A stretch of DNA of 41,090 nucleotides from Thermoflexibacter ruber (GTDB lineage Bacteria; Bacteroidota; Bacteroidia; Cytophagales; Thermoflexibacteraceae). The notes beneath the pieces are model-generated. The model was not told the DNA's origin. It made no database searches and worked only from the letters and a program-made list of their open reading frames with translations. The translations under genes were made by a program, and so were the position numbers. Location: NCBI RefSeq assembly GCF_900113045.1, contig NZ_FONY01000044.1:1-41090 (forward strand), read 5' to 3'. Shown piece by piece: positions 1-10,776 of the stretch. The stretch's first letter is position 1. The number at the start of each line of letters is the position of its first letter.

Positions 1-2
1 AT

Positions 3-326
3 ATTACTGCACTAAAAGAAGAATTTGCAGAAAGAAACTTGCACTTAATCACTAAGTTAAGAGCTAATATGAAGAAAAATCAAGTATTAACAGAACCACA
101 AGCCTATTATTTAAGGCATAGAGGATTGATAGAAACTGCTTTCGATGTACTTAAAAATCAACTAAATATAGAACATTCAAGGCACAGAAGCCCTAAAAAT
201 TTTCTTATTAATTTGCTGGCAGGCTTAATTGCTTATACATTTTTGGAAAAAACACCAAACATAAAAGCATATCCACAAAAATTAGAGGACAAACAAATTG
301 TATTTATTCAAGAAAATGTAAAATAA
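3..326 (+). CDS. IS982-family transposase, C-terminal fragment (5' end outside window)
   Basis: The reading frame is open from base 3 and closes with TAA at 324-326, giving about 107 residues. IS982 transposases are DDE enzymes of roughly 290 residues, so about two thirds is missing upstream. The visible part has the family's C-terminal landmarks: a segment around LITKLRANMK, then IETAFDVLKN, which carries the final catalytic Glu, then IEHSRHRSPKNF and NLLAGLIAYTF. The TTG at 39 is internal and not a true start. The stop codon overlaps the terminal inverted repeat, as is usual for compact IS elements. Confidence 0.85.
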   Translation: MTALKEEFAERNLHLITKLRANMKKNQVLTEPQAYYLRHRGLIETAFDVLKNQLNIEHSRHRSPKNFLINLLAGLIAYTFLEKTPNIKAYPQKLEDKQIVFIQENVK

Positions 327-3300
327 TTCACGTTAATATTAGTAAAGCAAGAGGGAAATACAGTGGCAGTAGAGGTACTTCCAAGACGCAAAGCGGTGTT
401 ATTTGCCATAGTAAAAGTTCCTGTGGCGTTTCCTCTGATTTGAAATCCATTATCAACTACATCTCCATTGAGAATGGTAAAGTTTCCAGCAATACTAATT
501 CCTGAGTTGAGCGTAAGGAGTTTCCCGGGAGTTGTTGTGGATTTGTCAATTATAAGATGATAAAAAGGGCTGGTACTACAGCTACACTCCGTACAACTCG
601 CTGCTGGGGGTTCAGGAACTCTAATGACTTGATTATTGCCTTTACCGTCAAAAGTTACTGTTCCTGTACCAGCAATAAAAGTAGCTTGGGGCAGACTGGA
701 ACTTGGGGCTGGAGTACTGATTAGCCAGTCCCCTTCTATATTGATGTTTCTGTTGTTTGCATTCAAAGTACCGTATTGCAAAGTCAATCTTCCATTGGCA
801 CCATTGTCAATATTAGCATCATCTTGCAAGACCCAAGTGTCGTTATTATTGAATAATAAATTGCCAAAAAAGCGAGTTCCTTTGGTGGTAATGGTTTTAG
901 TAGTCGTAACAGAAGAACCCAAAAACTCTAACCTTCCTGCAAAGTTGTTCGTAGTTTGCATCCCATTCCATTCCAAAGAGCCATATATTTGGATAATAGT
1001 GTTTGTATTCCCAGCAATTGTTCCTGCTCTTGTATTATTTTGCCAAGTCATATTCCTACAAAAAACAACATATCTATTTACCGTACAAATCCCACCAGAA
1101 GGGAAAGAATTATCTGTAAAAAAAACATTGTCATTGGGTGTAGGAATGCAGCCAGAGGCAGGTCCCCCATCACTAAAAGACCACTTAGCACCGTCTGTCC
1201 AGTTTCCACTTCCCCCAATCCAATAAAAATCTCTTGGCATGATAGCACTCGGAAAACTTATATTCAGGTTGTTACCAATATCAGAACTAAACTCTGCAGT
1301 TACAGCACCTGTACCTGTGGCATTAATGTCTTTTATTATTACATATTGCCAAAGTTGATTTTGAGTAAAGTTCAGGTTAGCTCTTACTCCATTGATGTTG
1401 GAGCTAAGACTTATCCAAGATTGGCAGTCCACAATTGCATTTAAAAGATTATTAATTACTGTAGTCTGACCACCTGCAAATCTGATTATGTCGTATCTAT
1501 TTAAAGTCAAATTATCAAAAGTACTGTTATTATCGCTAAAAGTAACAAGTGTGTTTTCATCTACCTCTACATTTTTAAATGTATTCACTCCTGCAAAAGT
1601 AAATACACCATTTCTGCCTATGAAAAGCAAAGTTCCTGCTGAGGCAGTAGAAAAATCTACATCTCCGTTAAAGGCAACAGAGGCATTAATACCCGCTCCT
1701 GCATTGTCCCCAAAAGTTACATTCTGGTTAAAGTTTGCACCACAATTAAAATTCACATTGTTATTGAGCCAAAAACTTACTAAACCATCAAATCTATTAT
1801 TGCTGGTAACTGCACTACCATTAAAAGTTGCATTGACATTATTTTCAAAAGTAAGATTACCACTAAAAATTTTGGGAGAAGTCCCATTGAATACTATACT
1901 CTGTTTTTTTACCGTAATTTCTTTGAAAGTAATTGTTTCGGTTCCTGTTGAGCTATTTACTGTAACTGTACGTGCCGTCGGGTCTATATTAGAAAATAAA
2001 AAATTAGGAATAGTTTTAGTCGTTGTTCCTACTTCTATGGTGATATTTCCGTTATTGCTAAAATCCAGCGTAGAGGTGCCTTCATTGATAGTAATATTTG
2101 TCCCTCTCAAATCAAGGGTAGTTCCCCCTAAAGTCAGCGTAACATTTGAGCCTGTAAAGTTAATATTCCTTGCCACGTCAGCAGGATTATTTGCGTTGAT
2201 TCGCCCACATACTACATTTTGATTGTTCATATTCCATGTACCTGCAAAGGCTTCAATGTTGTTGATGACATTCATCGCATCATTGAGTTGCCACTCTCCA
2301 CCAATACCTGCAAATCGAATAGTATTAAAGGCTTTACCTGCCATAGTGATAGTATTGCCGGGGGCAGTAGAAGTAAAAAATACACTGCCCGAGAAATCTC
2401 CTGCTGTTCCTGTTTGTATCATAGCAGGCGAAAGCACGAGGGAACCTGCAATATTTAGGCGATTAGTACCTCCCATTTTAGGGTTATTGGTTACACCCGT
2501 CCAGTCCATATTTCTGCAAAATGCTTCTAAATTGATAGTAACTGTTTGTCCTGCTGCAGTAAAGGAGTTAGCATCAAAAAATACATTGTCAATAGAAGTA
2601 GGCGGGCATGCACCGCCAGCCCCTCCTGAAGATAGCGACCAATTAGCCGCACTATTCCAATTTCCGCTCCCCCCAACCCAATACAAGTTGCGGCTGGCTG
2701 TAGGGAAAGAGATATTCAGATTATTACCCAAGTTAGCACCTGTTACTGTAAGTATCCCTACGCCTGTTTTATTTATATCTCTCACAGATGTAAAATTCCA
2801 CGTCTGAGTAGTAGCCAAATTCACATTAGCTCGCACTCCTGCAATATTGGAACTTACAATGATGGGATTGGCACAGGAAGCACTCATCGTAAAAACGCCA
2901 CTGACTACAGACGGTGCAGTAGTACTAAAACGCCAATTTACTCCTGCATCAATGGTTACGTTTGTAAAATTGTTAATCCCTGTATTGGAGAAAGTAATAG
3001 TAGAAGAAGCACCTACGTTAATTGTATTGGCAAAGGTTTTATTGGAGGCACCTGAAAAGTTAATGATACTATTCGTTCCGATATTTAATGTATTATTAAA
3101 AATAACTACCCCTGTAAAGTTAGCGGCTGTGGTATTATTTCCAAAAGTAACTGATTGATTAAAAGTATTGGTATTATTAAAAGTAGCTGTCGCTCCCGTA
3201 CCAAAAGTAACCGTTCCATTAAAGACGGAGGCAGTAGCCCCTCCATTGAAAACAGCAGTTATGTTATTTGCAAAAGTGAGATTACCATAGTTTTTCTGAC

Positions 3301-4225
3301 CATTGCCAGTTACTGTAAAAGTCGCATTATTCTGATTCACGCTAATATTTCTGTATGTAATCAACTCTGCCCCGTCTTCACCAGCAAGAGTAATATTATT
3401 AGAAGAATTAAAAATAAGTGAAGGAATTGTTTTTGCTCTTAGTCCAGGGATAACAGACACTGCTCCAGTGTTGGTAAAAGTGATATTGGCAGCTACATTA
3501 GAAACTACAGTCAAAGAGTCATCATTCCCTCCTAAACTCAATACCTCTCCTGAGCCAGTAATAGTAACTGCGGAGCCTGACAGATTGAGAGTTCGTTTCT
3601 TGTTATGGCTTTCATCTGTAATAAGCCTACTACATGTTACCCCCACATTATTAGTATTCAATATACCTTCTAACAAACTCAATGTACTATTGACCATAAA
3701 ATTATCCTGTAAAACATACCCTACATTAGGCACACCTGTACTCACGGTAAAGCCCACATTAGTAAAGCTCTGCCCCGCAGAGGTAATAGTTTGTCCTGCA
3801 TTAAGAGCCGAGAAAATAACTTTGCCTGCAAAAGCATTACTCATTGCAGCGATAAATGTCAAGTTACCATAAATGGTCAGCGTCAAAGAGGCACTACCCG
3901 TCAGAATAGGGCTATTGGCTGCCCCTACCCAAGACATATTCCTGCACTGCGCATTGATATTAATAGTTACTGTTTTACTTGCAGGCGAAGGGAAAGAATT
4001 GGCATCAAAAAATACATCATCACCGATAGTAGGTGGAGTAAGATGAAAAATACCACCTCCCGAAGTAGTAGCCCAATGACTTACATCGCTCCAATTTCCA
4101 CTACCACCTACCCAATAATAATTTGCACCTATTACGCTATGGACATTAATCAGTAAAATAAGTAGCGACAAGGAATATTTTGAAAAACAATATCTTCTTT
4201 TTTTATTAGCCGTAAACATTAACAT
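308..4225 (-). pseudogene. Secreted modular repeat protein, 3' end truncated by IS982
   Basis: The frame encodes 1305 residues with an N-terminal signal peptide (basic KKRR, then a hydrophobic stretch ending near VIGA). It has three similar modules of about 485 residues starting near residues 36, 512 and 998. Each opens with YW(V/I)GGSGNW followed by a (D)NVFF segment and a C-R-N-M-x-W motif. Modules are joined by a conserved linker containing GNNLNISFP. Proteins of this type in Bacteroidota are very large, secreted through the type IX system and often end in a gliding-motility C-terminal domain. No such sorting domain is present: the frame runs into IS982 at about 335, and the last eight or nine residues are IS-encoded, so the product is probably unsorted or unstable. 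ATG at 4223-4225 or 4217-4219 could be the start. The many Asn/Thr-rich beta-type segments suggest a surface or adhesin-like role, which is inferred. Confidence 0.75.
323..335. repeat. IS982 right terminal inverted repeat
   Basis: The sequence ATAATTCACGTTA is the reverse complement, with one mismatch, of TAACGTGAGTTAT at 40753-40765. It marks the outer end of the left IS copy and overlaps the transposase stop codon. Confidence 0.75.
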
Positions 4226-4461
4226 AGGCGTATATTTTTAAAAACACTTTACTTTTAAAGCATCTCTACTAACATGTTGTATAATAAAGTAAAAGGATAG
4301 TTTGTTAGGTTTGTGTAAAAAGCAAAGGCATTTATATACTTATACCTTTGTTACAAATATAACGAAATTTTTGCTAAGTAGATATGCCCTAATAGGGACT
4401 AAATGATAGAAAACAATAAAATCTTGAATATTTCCTAATAAAATCACAAAAAAGTACAAAG

Positions 4462-5373
4462 CTATGCCAAACCATTTATGTCCCAAATAGAAATACTCTT
4501 ATCATCGGAACAGGCAAGCAAAAGACTATCCACCCAGAGCAATTTATTTACTGAAGTACTATGCCCTGCATGCCTTGCTTTGTCTATGACTTTCAAAAGT
4601 TTAAACTGCTGAGCATCCCATAGTTTGATAGACTTGTCTTTGCTACAAGTGGCAAAATATGGCAAGGTAGGGTGGTAGGCAATATGATTAATGGTGAACA
4701 AATGAGCCACAATAGATTCTGTGAGTGAATAGTTGTTATTCACTGCCCATACTTTCAAATGTGCATCTCTACTACCACTTAGCAAATATTGATAATCAGG
4801 AGAATATATAAGAGAAAAAACAGAATTTTGATGGGCGAGGATTTCATGTTTTAAAGCTAAGGTACTCAAATCCAATATCCTAATAAAGCAATCGCTATAA
4901 CCCACAGCAAGTTCCCGCAAAATAGGGTTGATAGCTATACACCTAATACTTTTCTCGGAAAATTTTATATGAATATTAGTAGTCAAATTATTGACATTCA
5001 AGACTGAAAGCGTACCATCTCCACAACCTACAAATAATGTTTCTTCATAAAGCTGAACATCAAATATTGCTGATTGAGTAATAGACGCAGAGGTAATCTC
5101 TTTATTATTCTCTAAGTCAATCAAATGCACCCCTGCATAGTTTTGTCCTACAATGAGCCTGTTAGTTCCCTTTATGAAATATATGCCATAAACAGAATTA
5201 GGAAATCTTGCAATTAAAAAACCATTTTCTGTATCTTTCAAATCCCATTTCACTACGAATCCATCGCTACCCGCTGAGAATACCTCCTTGGTAGTATTAC
5301 CTTGTACTAAAGCGTAAATACTATCTCGATGTCCCGTAAGCAAATGATGTTTTCGTACAGCGATTTTACTCAT
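4462..5373 (-). CDS. WD40 repeat protein (seven-bladed propeller)
   Basis: This 303-residue protein has no signal peptide and is expected in the cytoplasm. Seven WD-type units can be read, with GH or AH near the start of several and W-D, L-D or W-A endings, for example GHRDSIYALV...VVKWDL, AHQNSVFSLI...LKVWAV and SIKLWDA. They fill the protein from about residue 12 to 300, enough for one closed propeller with no extra domain. Such proteins act as protein-interaction scaffolds, and no catalytic function is implied. The gene is transcribed divergently from the TPR-CHAT gene at 5583 across about 210 bp. A -7 type element lies at 5418-5425. The partner is unknown. Confidence 0.85.
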   Translation of the reverse strand: MSKIAVRKHHLLTGHRDSIYALVQGNTTKEVFSAGSDGFVVKWDLKDTENGFLIARFPNSVYGIYFIKGTNRLIVGQNYAGVHLIDLENNKEITSASITQSAIFDVQLYEETLFVGCGDGTLSVLNVNNLTTNIHIKFSEKSIRCIAINPILRELAVGYSDCFIRILDLSTLALKHEILAHQNSVFSLIYSPDYQYLLSGSRDAHLKVWAVNNNYSLTESIVAHLFTINHIAYHPTLPYFATCSKDKSIKLWDAQQFKLLKVIDKARHAGHSTSVNKLLWVDSLLLACSDDKSISIWDINGLA

Positions 5374-5417
5374 TATTCATCTATAAGATTCTTCCCAAAA
5401 ATTTCTAAATGTAATTG

Positions 5418-5425
5418 CAAAGTTA
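5418..5425 (-). promoter_or_regulatory. Candidate -7 element of the WD40 gene
   Basis: On the minus strand this reads TAACTTTG, a full match to the Bacteroidota TAnnTTTG element, about 45 bp upstream of the ATG at 5373. No clear TTTG -33 element is present at the expected distance, so support is partial. Confidence 0.4.
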
Positions 5426-5582
5426 TGACTTGCATGTTAAAATAGCATCGCATTTTTTTATACTTTATTTACATATTTCTCCTATTTTTTTTAACTTAGT
5501 AAATTCTTTAAGAAACATTTTGAAAACCAAAGCTAAACATCTCTATTTACACGACTTAAAACTTACTTAGCACATAAATATT

Positions 5583-8500
5583 ATGAAACCGATAAAGTTT
5601 TTATTAGCTTTTCTCCTACTTTTTATTGTTTGTATCATTGCTGAGCCTTTGTCTTTTGCCAAAAAGCGTGAGCCTATCCCTATGAAGCAGTTTGACGCTA
5701 CTCTGGCAATTTGTGAAAGATACTACGATGATGGGGAGTACGAAAAAGCCTTAGACCAATGCACACGCATGGTCAATAAACTGAAAAGACAATCCTTAGG
5801 CTATGCAGTGGCATATATCCAACTCTACCAAGCCAAATACTATGAGGCAATGGGCAACTATCTCAAATTTGAGGAAACCATACGCGACTTATTAAAAAAT
5901 AAAAAACTTATCGGGGGGCAGAACGCAGAGTTTGCCTACGGCTTGGCGCAGTTAGATGTAGCTGGCTTGTATGCCGAATATTCTTACATCAATCGGGCTG
6001 AATTATTTTTAGACAGCGCAATTACCGCCTTGAAACTCAAAGTAGATGCTAACGGCAAGGTAGGTATGCCAAGCAATGACGACAATATCAAAGCCAATGT
6101 GCTTACTACCTATGCCAAGATTTACTACGAGAGAGGACAGATAGACAAGTTGCTCAGAATCATGCCTGAACTCATCAAGGCTAAAGAAGCACTGATTTCT
6201 GACCAAGACCAACGCTACTATGATGTTGTCAATCAGGAATATACTACCAAGGTCTTAGACCCTATAGAGATAGATCGCCGAAAAAATGAAGCAGCAGAGA
6301 TGATGACACTTTGGGGAGATGTTTTGCGACTAAGAGGCGATTACAAAGGAGCAGAAAAGCAATTGGAAAAAACTGATGAATGGATAAAACAGAACCTAAA
6401 CAAACGGTCTATTGCTTACATTCGCAATCAGCACATTATGAATCTATTGAAAATCGACATGGGAGAGCGAAAAGAAGTTACTCAAAAAATGATGGAAAAA
6501 AACTTCTTTACTGCGGAAAAGCGAGTGAGTACGGTGCATAAGCTATACTTGCAAATCCATGAAAGTATGATAGACAACTACATAGACAGTAGATACATCA
6601 AAAGAAGTAAAAAACAACGATGGGAACTACGCCAAAATACAAAAATGTACTATGGGGTGGATAGAACTCAGCATGCTGTTTCTCAAAGATTAGATGCCAA
6701 AGCAGATTTTAGGTCACAAGACTATAAAAATGCCTATAACGACTTATTAGCACTCTACCAAAATGCAATCAAAGTCCCAACAAACCATATAGAAAGAGTA
6801 CATCTCTTGCAGCTACTTTACGAAGTTGCCTTAGCCTACGATAAATACCAAGAAGCCCTTGTTTACCTAACCGAGCAGATAGAAACCATAGAAAGAGTCT
6901 TAGGTAAGCAATCTCTGCGCTATTACTATGCCCAAATGGAGTTAGCAAAATATAATGCCACTTACACTAATAAGTTTGAGGAAACTAAGAAAATTATAGA
7001 CATGAATTTCTTTGGAAAAATTGCCCAACAAATCACTAAAGAGCATAAGGATTACACAAAGTTTTTAAATCAATTAGCTGATTATCATATTCTTACCAAT
7101 AGGTATGATTCCTCAGATTATTGGCAAAAGCAGGCAGTACAAATTGTAGAGAAAAAGTTTGGCAAAGAGCATATAGAGTATGGAACGCAGTTAGCCCGTC
7201 TTGTAAAAATACAAATGCTCAGAGGCAACTATACCGAAGCAGACAAAAATGCAAACATGGCTTTAGAGATTTATCGGGCAGAAGAAAGAAGAAACAATAA
7301 AAACGTACTCAATAAAATCTTCACAGGCAACCAAGACCGCCTTTTCAATGCTATGTACGCAGAAGTATTGCAAACTGCTGCTTCTTACTATGCTACTGTG
7401 GGGCTTTTTGGGAATGCCCAAAGTGCTTTGACTTTGGCGAACCGCTTATTTAGCAAATCTAATACCTCTATTGCTAACTCCTCTGCCTTAGACGAACTGG
7501 CTTACCTCTATATCAAAATGGAGCAAACCGAAAAAGCAAAAGATATTTTAGAAAAAGCAGAAAGTTTTAGAAAACAGCGATACGGCGAAAATAGCCGTTT
7601 TCTTATCAAGCCCTATAACCAATTAGCAAGGGTATATCTCTTTGAGGGGGATTATATCAAGGCAGATGAATACGTAAATAAGGCTTTGACCATTGCTGTT
7701 AAAGAGTTTGGGGAGAATGGACTGCAAACTACTGAAAGTATTACTATATTAGCAGAAATCGGGGCAGCAGCAGGCGATTACGAAAAAGCCAAAGTAGAAA
7801 TCACTCGCGCCCTTGATATTTTGACTAAGGAATTTGGCAGAGATAATATCATCATTGCTAATCCACTGAACGAGTTAGCTATTATTCGCTTCTTGAACGG
7901 TGAAAATCTAAATGATATTGAAAAACAGCTGGCAGAAGTCAAAGGCATCATTTCCAAGACTTTAGGAACTACTAACCCGCTCTACGCCAAGGCAGCAGTA
8001 ACTTTGGCAAGTGCCTACATAGAAAACAAAAAATTTGATGAAGCCCGCAAAGAATTGGACGAGGCAAGCAAGATTTGGGTACGCATTTTTAAAAATAACC
8101 GCAATACAAACAATGCAGAAATTTTTGAACTTTTAGGGGACATAGAATCCAAAAAAGCAAACTATAAACAAGCCGAGTACAGATATTTGGAGGCAAGAAA
8201 AATTTACGCCACTGTCTTGAATACCCGCCACCCACTTTATACTCGCTCCTTGAGTAGATTGGCGCGCTCCTCTTTCAGTGCAGGCGACTTACTTAAATCT
8301 CAAAGATACATAGATGAAGCCATTACCCAATACAAGTATTACATTACCAACTTCTTTCCTGCCCTTAGCGATAGAGAAAAAGTTAAATATTGGGGGGCTA
8401 TCAGACGAGATTTTGAGTTTTACGACAACCTTTTGGCGAAACGGGCTAAAACAGACCCAGGCGCTATTGCAATCATGTATAACAATAAGTTATTGACTAA

Positions 8501-9929
8501 ACCCTTGTTAGCAGGTTCTACCCAAAAGATTCGCAATGCCATTGACCAAACTAAAGATAGCACCTTGATAAAAAGCTATGACAGGTGGATTGAGCAAAAA
8601 ACTTACTTGACTAAGGTGCTGGCAATGAGCAATGAACAGCAAAAAGAAGCCAATGCTGACCCCAAGAAAATTCAAAAAGAAATAGAAGATTTAGAAAAAG
8701 TCCTCAGCCGTAAGTCAGATATTTTTAAGTCCAAAGAGAAAGAAATTACGTGGACAGAAGTACGTAATGCTTTGAAAGCAGGAGAAGTTGCTGTAGAAAT
8801 AGTGCGATATAATTATTTCGATAAAGCCTTTACCGACTCAGTAGTGTATGCCGCTTTGGTACTTTTCCCTAATGAACCCAAAGCCCCTAAGCTTGTGCCT
8901 ATTCCAGAAAGTAATAAGCTGGAAACCAATTATATCAAACTCTATCGCAATGCAGTCAAGTTTGGTATCCAAGACAAGCAATCCTACTTGCGTTATTGGA
9001 AAGCTGTAGATGATGTCATTCCCCCTAACTCGAGAGTTTATCTGTCAAGCGAAGGTGTTTATCCTCAAATCAATATAGAAGCAATGCTCAAAGAAGACGG
9101 AAAGTATGTAATTGATGACGAGAATATACTCTTGCTGACGAGTACACGCGATTTGGCAGAGGCAAATAAAGCAGGCAAGGTAGCCAATGATATTATCATC
9201 GTAGGAAGCCCTATTTTTTACTCTGATTTAAAGCCAGAAGACTATTTGAAAATTAATAATAGAAAAATTCCACAACTTCCCGGTACATACACAGAAATTC
9301 AGGGATTAGCAGACTTGCTTAAGCAGTCTAATAAAATGCCTAAGGTCATGCTTACTACCCAAGCCAATGAGGATTCACTGAAAACACTACTCAAAACTCC
9401 TCCTAAAGTATTGCATATTGCCACACATGGATTTTTCGAGCCAGACTTGGTAGATAATAGTTCTGAAAATTTGTTAAGTTCACAAAGAGCAGTAAACAGC
9501 CCTTATTTGCGTTCAGGTATTCTCCTTTCCAATGCAGGCGAACTCATGGCAGAAGGCAATGTATATCAGTACAATAGAGCCGCAGGTGTATTTACTTCGT
9601 ATGAGTGGAGAGATATGAACTTAGACGGTACTCAGTTAGTCGTCATGAGTGCTTGTGAAACAGGGCGTAGCGATGGCAAAATTGGGGAAGGGGTGTACGG
9701 ATTGCAACGTGCCTTGCAAGAGGCTGGTGCAGAAAGCCTGATTATGAGTTTGTTCAAAGTAGATGATGATGCTACCCAAAAACTCATGCAAATCTTTTAC
9801 AAAAATTGGCTTGTCCTCAACCAAGATGTAAGAGTTGCCTTTGTTAATGCAAAAAAAGAATTGCGTGAAGATAAGAAATTTGCTGACCCGCGATTCTGGG
9901 GAGCATTTGTCATGATAGGAAAGAGCTAA
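5583..9929 (+). CDS. Secreted TPR-CHAT protein (caspase-like CHAT domain)
   Basis: The 1448-residue product starts with a clear signal peptide (KPIKF, then a long Leu/Ile stretch ending around PLSFA), so it is expected outside the cytoplasm. Residues from about 35 to 950 are helical tetratricopeptide-like repeats with recurring D-Y-x-K-A patterns. A charged coiled linker (about 1020-1060) leads to a C-terminal CHAT domain (about 1065-1447). The predicted catalytic pair of this clan CD peptidase-like fold is intact: His1282 in HIATHGFF and Cys1358 in VVMSACETG. CHAT domains are related to caspases and separase, and some have been shown to be site-specific proteases; the substrate here is unknown. 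A long hairpin (9938-9983) follows the stop. A second protein of the same architecture lies at 27832-31254. Confidence 0.9.
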   Translation: MKPIKFLLAFLLLFIVCIIAEPLSFAKKREPIPMKQFDATLAICERYYDDGEYEKALDQCTRMVNKLKRQSLGYAVAYIQLYQAKYYEAMGNYLKFEETIRDLLKNKKLIGGQNAEFAYGLAQLDVAGLYAEYSYINRAELFLDSAITALKLKVDANGKVGMPSNDDNIKANVLTTYAKIYYERGQIDKLLRIMPELIKAKEALISDQDQRYYDVVNQEYTTKVLDPIEIDRRKNEAAEMMTLWGDVLRLRGDYKGAEKQLEKTDEWIKQNLNKRSIAYIRNQHIMNLLKIDMGERKEVTQKMMEKNFFTAEKRVSTVHKLYLQIHESMIDNYIDSRYIKRSKKQRWELRQNTKMYYGVDRTQHAVSQRLDAKADFRSQDYKNAYNDLLALYQNAIKVPTNHIERVHLLQLLYEVALAYDKYQEALVYLTEQIETIERVLGKQSLRYYYAQMELAKYNATYTNKFEETKKIIDMNFFGKIAQQITKEHKDYTKFLNQLADYHILTNRYDSSDYWQKQAVQIVEKKFGKEHIEYGTQLARLVKIQMLRGNYTEADKNANMALEIYRAEERRNNKNVLNKIFTGNQDRLFNAMYAEVLQTAASYYATVGLFGNAQSALTLANRLFSKSNTSIANSSALDELAYLYIKMEQTEKAKDILEKAESFRKQRYGENSRFLIKPYNQLARVYLFEGDYIKADEYVNKALTIAVKEFGENGLQTTESITILAEIGAAAGDYEKAKVEITRALDILTKEFGRDNIIIANPLNELAIIRFLNGENLNDIEKQLAEVKGIISKTLGTTNPLYAKAAVTLASAYIENKKFDEARKELDEASKIWVRIFKNNRNTNNAEIFELLGDIESKKANYKQAEYRYLEARKIYATVLNTRHPLYTRSLSRLARSSFSAGDLLKSQRYIDEAITQYKYYITNFFPALSDREKVKYWGAIRRDFEFYDNLLAKRAKTDPGAIAIMYNNKLLTKPLLAGSTQKIRNAIDQTKDSTLIKSYDRWIEQKTYLTKVLAMSNEQQKEANADPKKIQKEIEDLEKVLSRKSDIFKSKEKEITWTEVRNALKAGEVAVEIVRYNYFDKAFTDSVVYAALVLFPNEPKAPKLVPIPESNKLETNYIKLYRNAVKFGIQDKQSYLRYWKAVDDVIPPNSRVYLSSEGVYPQINIEAMLKEDGKYVIDDENILLLTSTRDLAEANKAGKVANDIIIVGSPIFYSDLKPEDYLKINNRKIPQLPGTYTEIQGLADLLKQSNKMPKVMLTTQANEDSLKTLLKTPPKVLHIATHGFFEPDLVDNSSENLLSSQRAVNSPYLRSGILLSNAGELMAEGNVYQYNRAAGVFTSYEWRDMNLDGTQLVVMSACETGRSDGKIGEGVYGLQRALQEAGAESLIMSLFKVDDDATQKLMQIFYKNWLVLNQDVRVAFVNAKKELREDKKFADPRFWGAFVMIGKS

Positions 9930-9937
9930 TTTTCATA

Positions 9938-9983
9938 CTTAGAGCATGGTTAGTACAGTTCCAATAGCTGACCATGCTCTAAG
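9938..9983. terminator. Hairpin between convergent genes, possible bidirectional terminator
   Basis: A perfect 13-bp stem (CTTAGAGCATGGT at 9938-9950 with its complement at 9971-9983) encloses a 20-nt loop. It lies just after the TPR-CHAT stop codon and just before the stop of the opposing DUF547 gene. The downstream T tracts are weak on both strands, so termination is likely but not certain. Confidence 0.65.
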
Positions 9984-9984
9984 T

Positions 9985-10683
9985 TTATTCTGTTAAAAAA
10001 TTTTCCATTTGTGCTTCCCAGTTATACTCCTTGAAACTGATAGTATAATCTTTCAAGTTTTGATTGAACAAGTTACCTAATATATTTTTAATCCCTTTTT
10101 TGCCACCAAAATCTCCCTTGAACCAACCCAATATCTTTGAAGTATATATTTGCTTTTTTACTTGGTCTATTTCTGTTTCAGCAAGTAAAAAAGAGCGAGT
10201 AACTTTTTCCAATTGTTCATTGATTTTTTCATATCGGTAAAAAGCAATAGGCGGACAACTTTTCGCCCCACAGTTCAAAGCAAAGTGAATGCGGTAATCA
10301 ATCGTTTCTACAGCCAATTTTTTTATGAGCGAAGAAGCAAAAATATTTTTCACATATCCTAAACCATACTTCCATGAGTATTTTCGCAAAATACCATGCT
10401 CAACGTCGTCAAGGCTAAAATGCGTATTGGCAATAGGAATCAGCTTTGCTGTAAAAATTTCAGGTTTGCGTTTTTGTTCTCTTGTATAAAGTAGCTGATA
10501 ATAAGCATTATAAATATTTATCCAAAATGTCTTTTTGGCATTATCATCAGAAAGTCCATCTTTGAGTATATCAGTTGAAAGGTTAAATATTTCTTTTTCA
10601 ATAGGTTGTGTTTCTTTTTTTGTTTTTACAAACAGTAAGAGCTGCTCGGAAAGCTCGACAAGTCGTAGATTGGTAGGTTGCAT
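9985..10683 (-). CDS. DUF547 domain protein
   Basis: A 232-residue protein is predicted from the ATG at 10681-10683. An in-frame ATG at 10767 would add 28 residues that look neither like a good signal peptide nor like the usual family start, so the shorter form (MQPTNLRLVELSEQLLL) is preferred. DUF547 signatures include the KKTFWINIYNAYYQLL segment, the SLDDVEHGILR segment and IHFALNCGAKSCPP with its paired cysteines. The biochemical role of DUF547 is not established, although its fold has been compared with cysteine-protease or transglutaminase-like folds. It is the last gene of the minus-strand run beginning with rpoN. Confidence 0.8.
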   Translation of the reverse strand: MQPTNLRLVELSEQLLLFVKTKKETQPIEKEIFNLSTDILKDGLSDDNAKKTFWINIYNAYYQLLYTREQKRKPEIFTAKLIPIANTHFSLDDVEHGILRKYSWKYGLGYVKNIFASSLIKKLAVETIDYRIHFALNCGAKSCPPIAFYRYEKINEQLEKVTRSFLLAETEIDQVKKQIYTSKILGWFKGDFGGKKGIKNILGNLFNQNLKDYTISFKEYNWEAQMENFLTE

Positions 10684-10776
10684 TGCAATATTTTTTTGTT
10701 GAAATTGGGGACAGAAAGCTATGTACCAATGAATAGATAAACTAAAAATTATCTGTATAGTTCCCATTTTGTATTT

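Larger units (their letters stand above)
1..335 (+). mobile_element. IS982-family insertion sequence, 3' part
   Basis: This is the 3' end of an insertion sequence cut by the left edge of the window. It holds the C-terminal third of an IS982-type transposase and ends in a 13-bp terminal inverted repeat (323-335) that matches, with one mismatch, the repeat starting the IS copy at the right edge (40753-40765). It lies antisense to the large secreted protein gene beginning at 4225 and has removed that gene's 3' end. Because only one flank is visible, the target-site duplication cannot be read. Confidence 0.85.

Noticed and set aside
636-4156. Long plus-strand open frames opposite the repeat protein
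   Set aside because: They are antisense to a protein with clear signal peptide and module structure; their translations show only biased composition produced by the Asn/Thr-rich opposite strand.
5583-9929. TPR-CHAT protein as part of a CRISPR-linked protease system
   Set aside because: No cas gene or repeat array is present, and the signal peptide puts the protein outside the cytoplasm.
10684-10767. Longer N-terminus of the DUF547 protein
   Set aside because: The 28 extra residues are not a convincing signal peptide, and the protein begins like other family members at the inner ATG.
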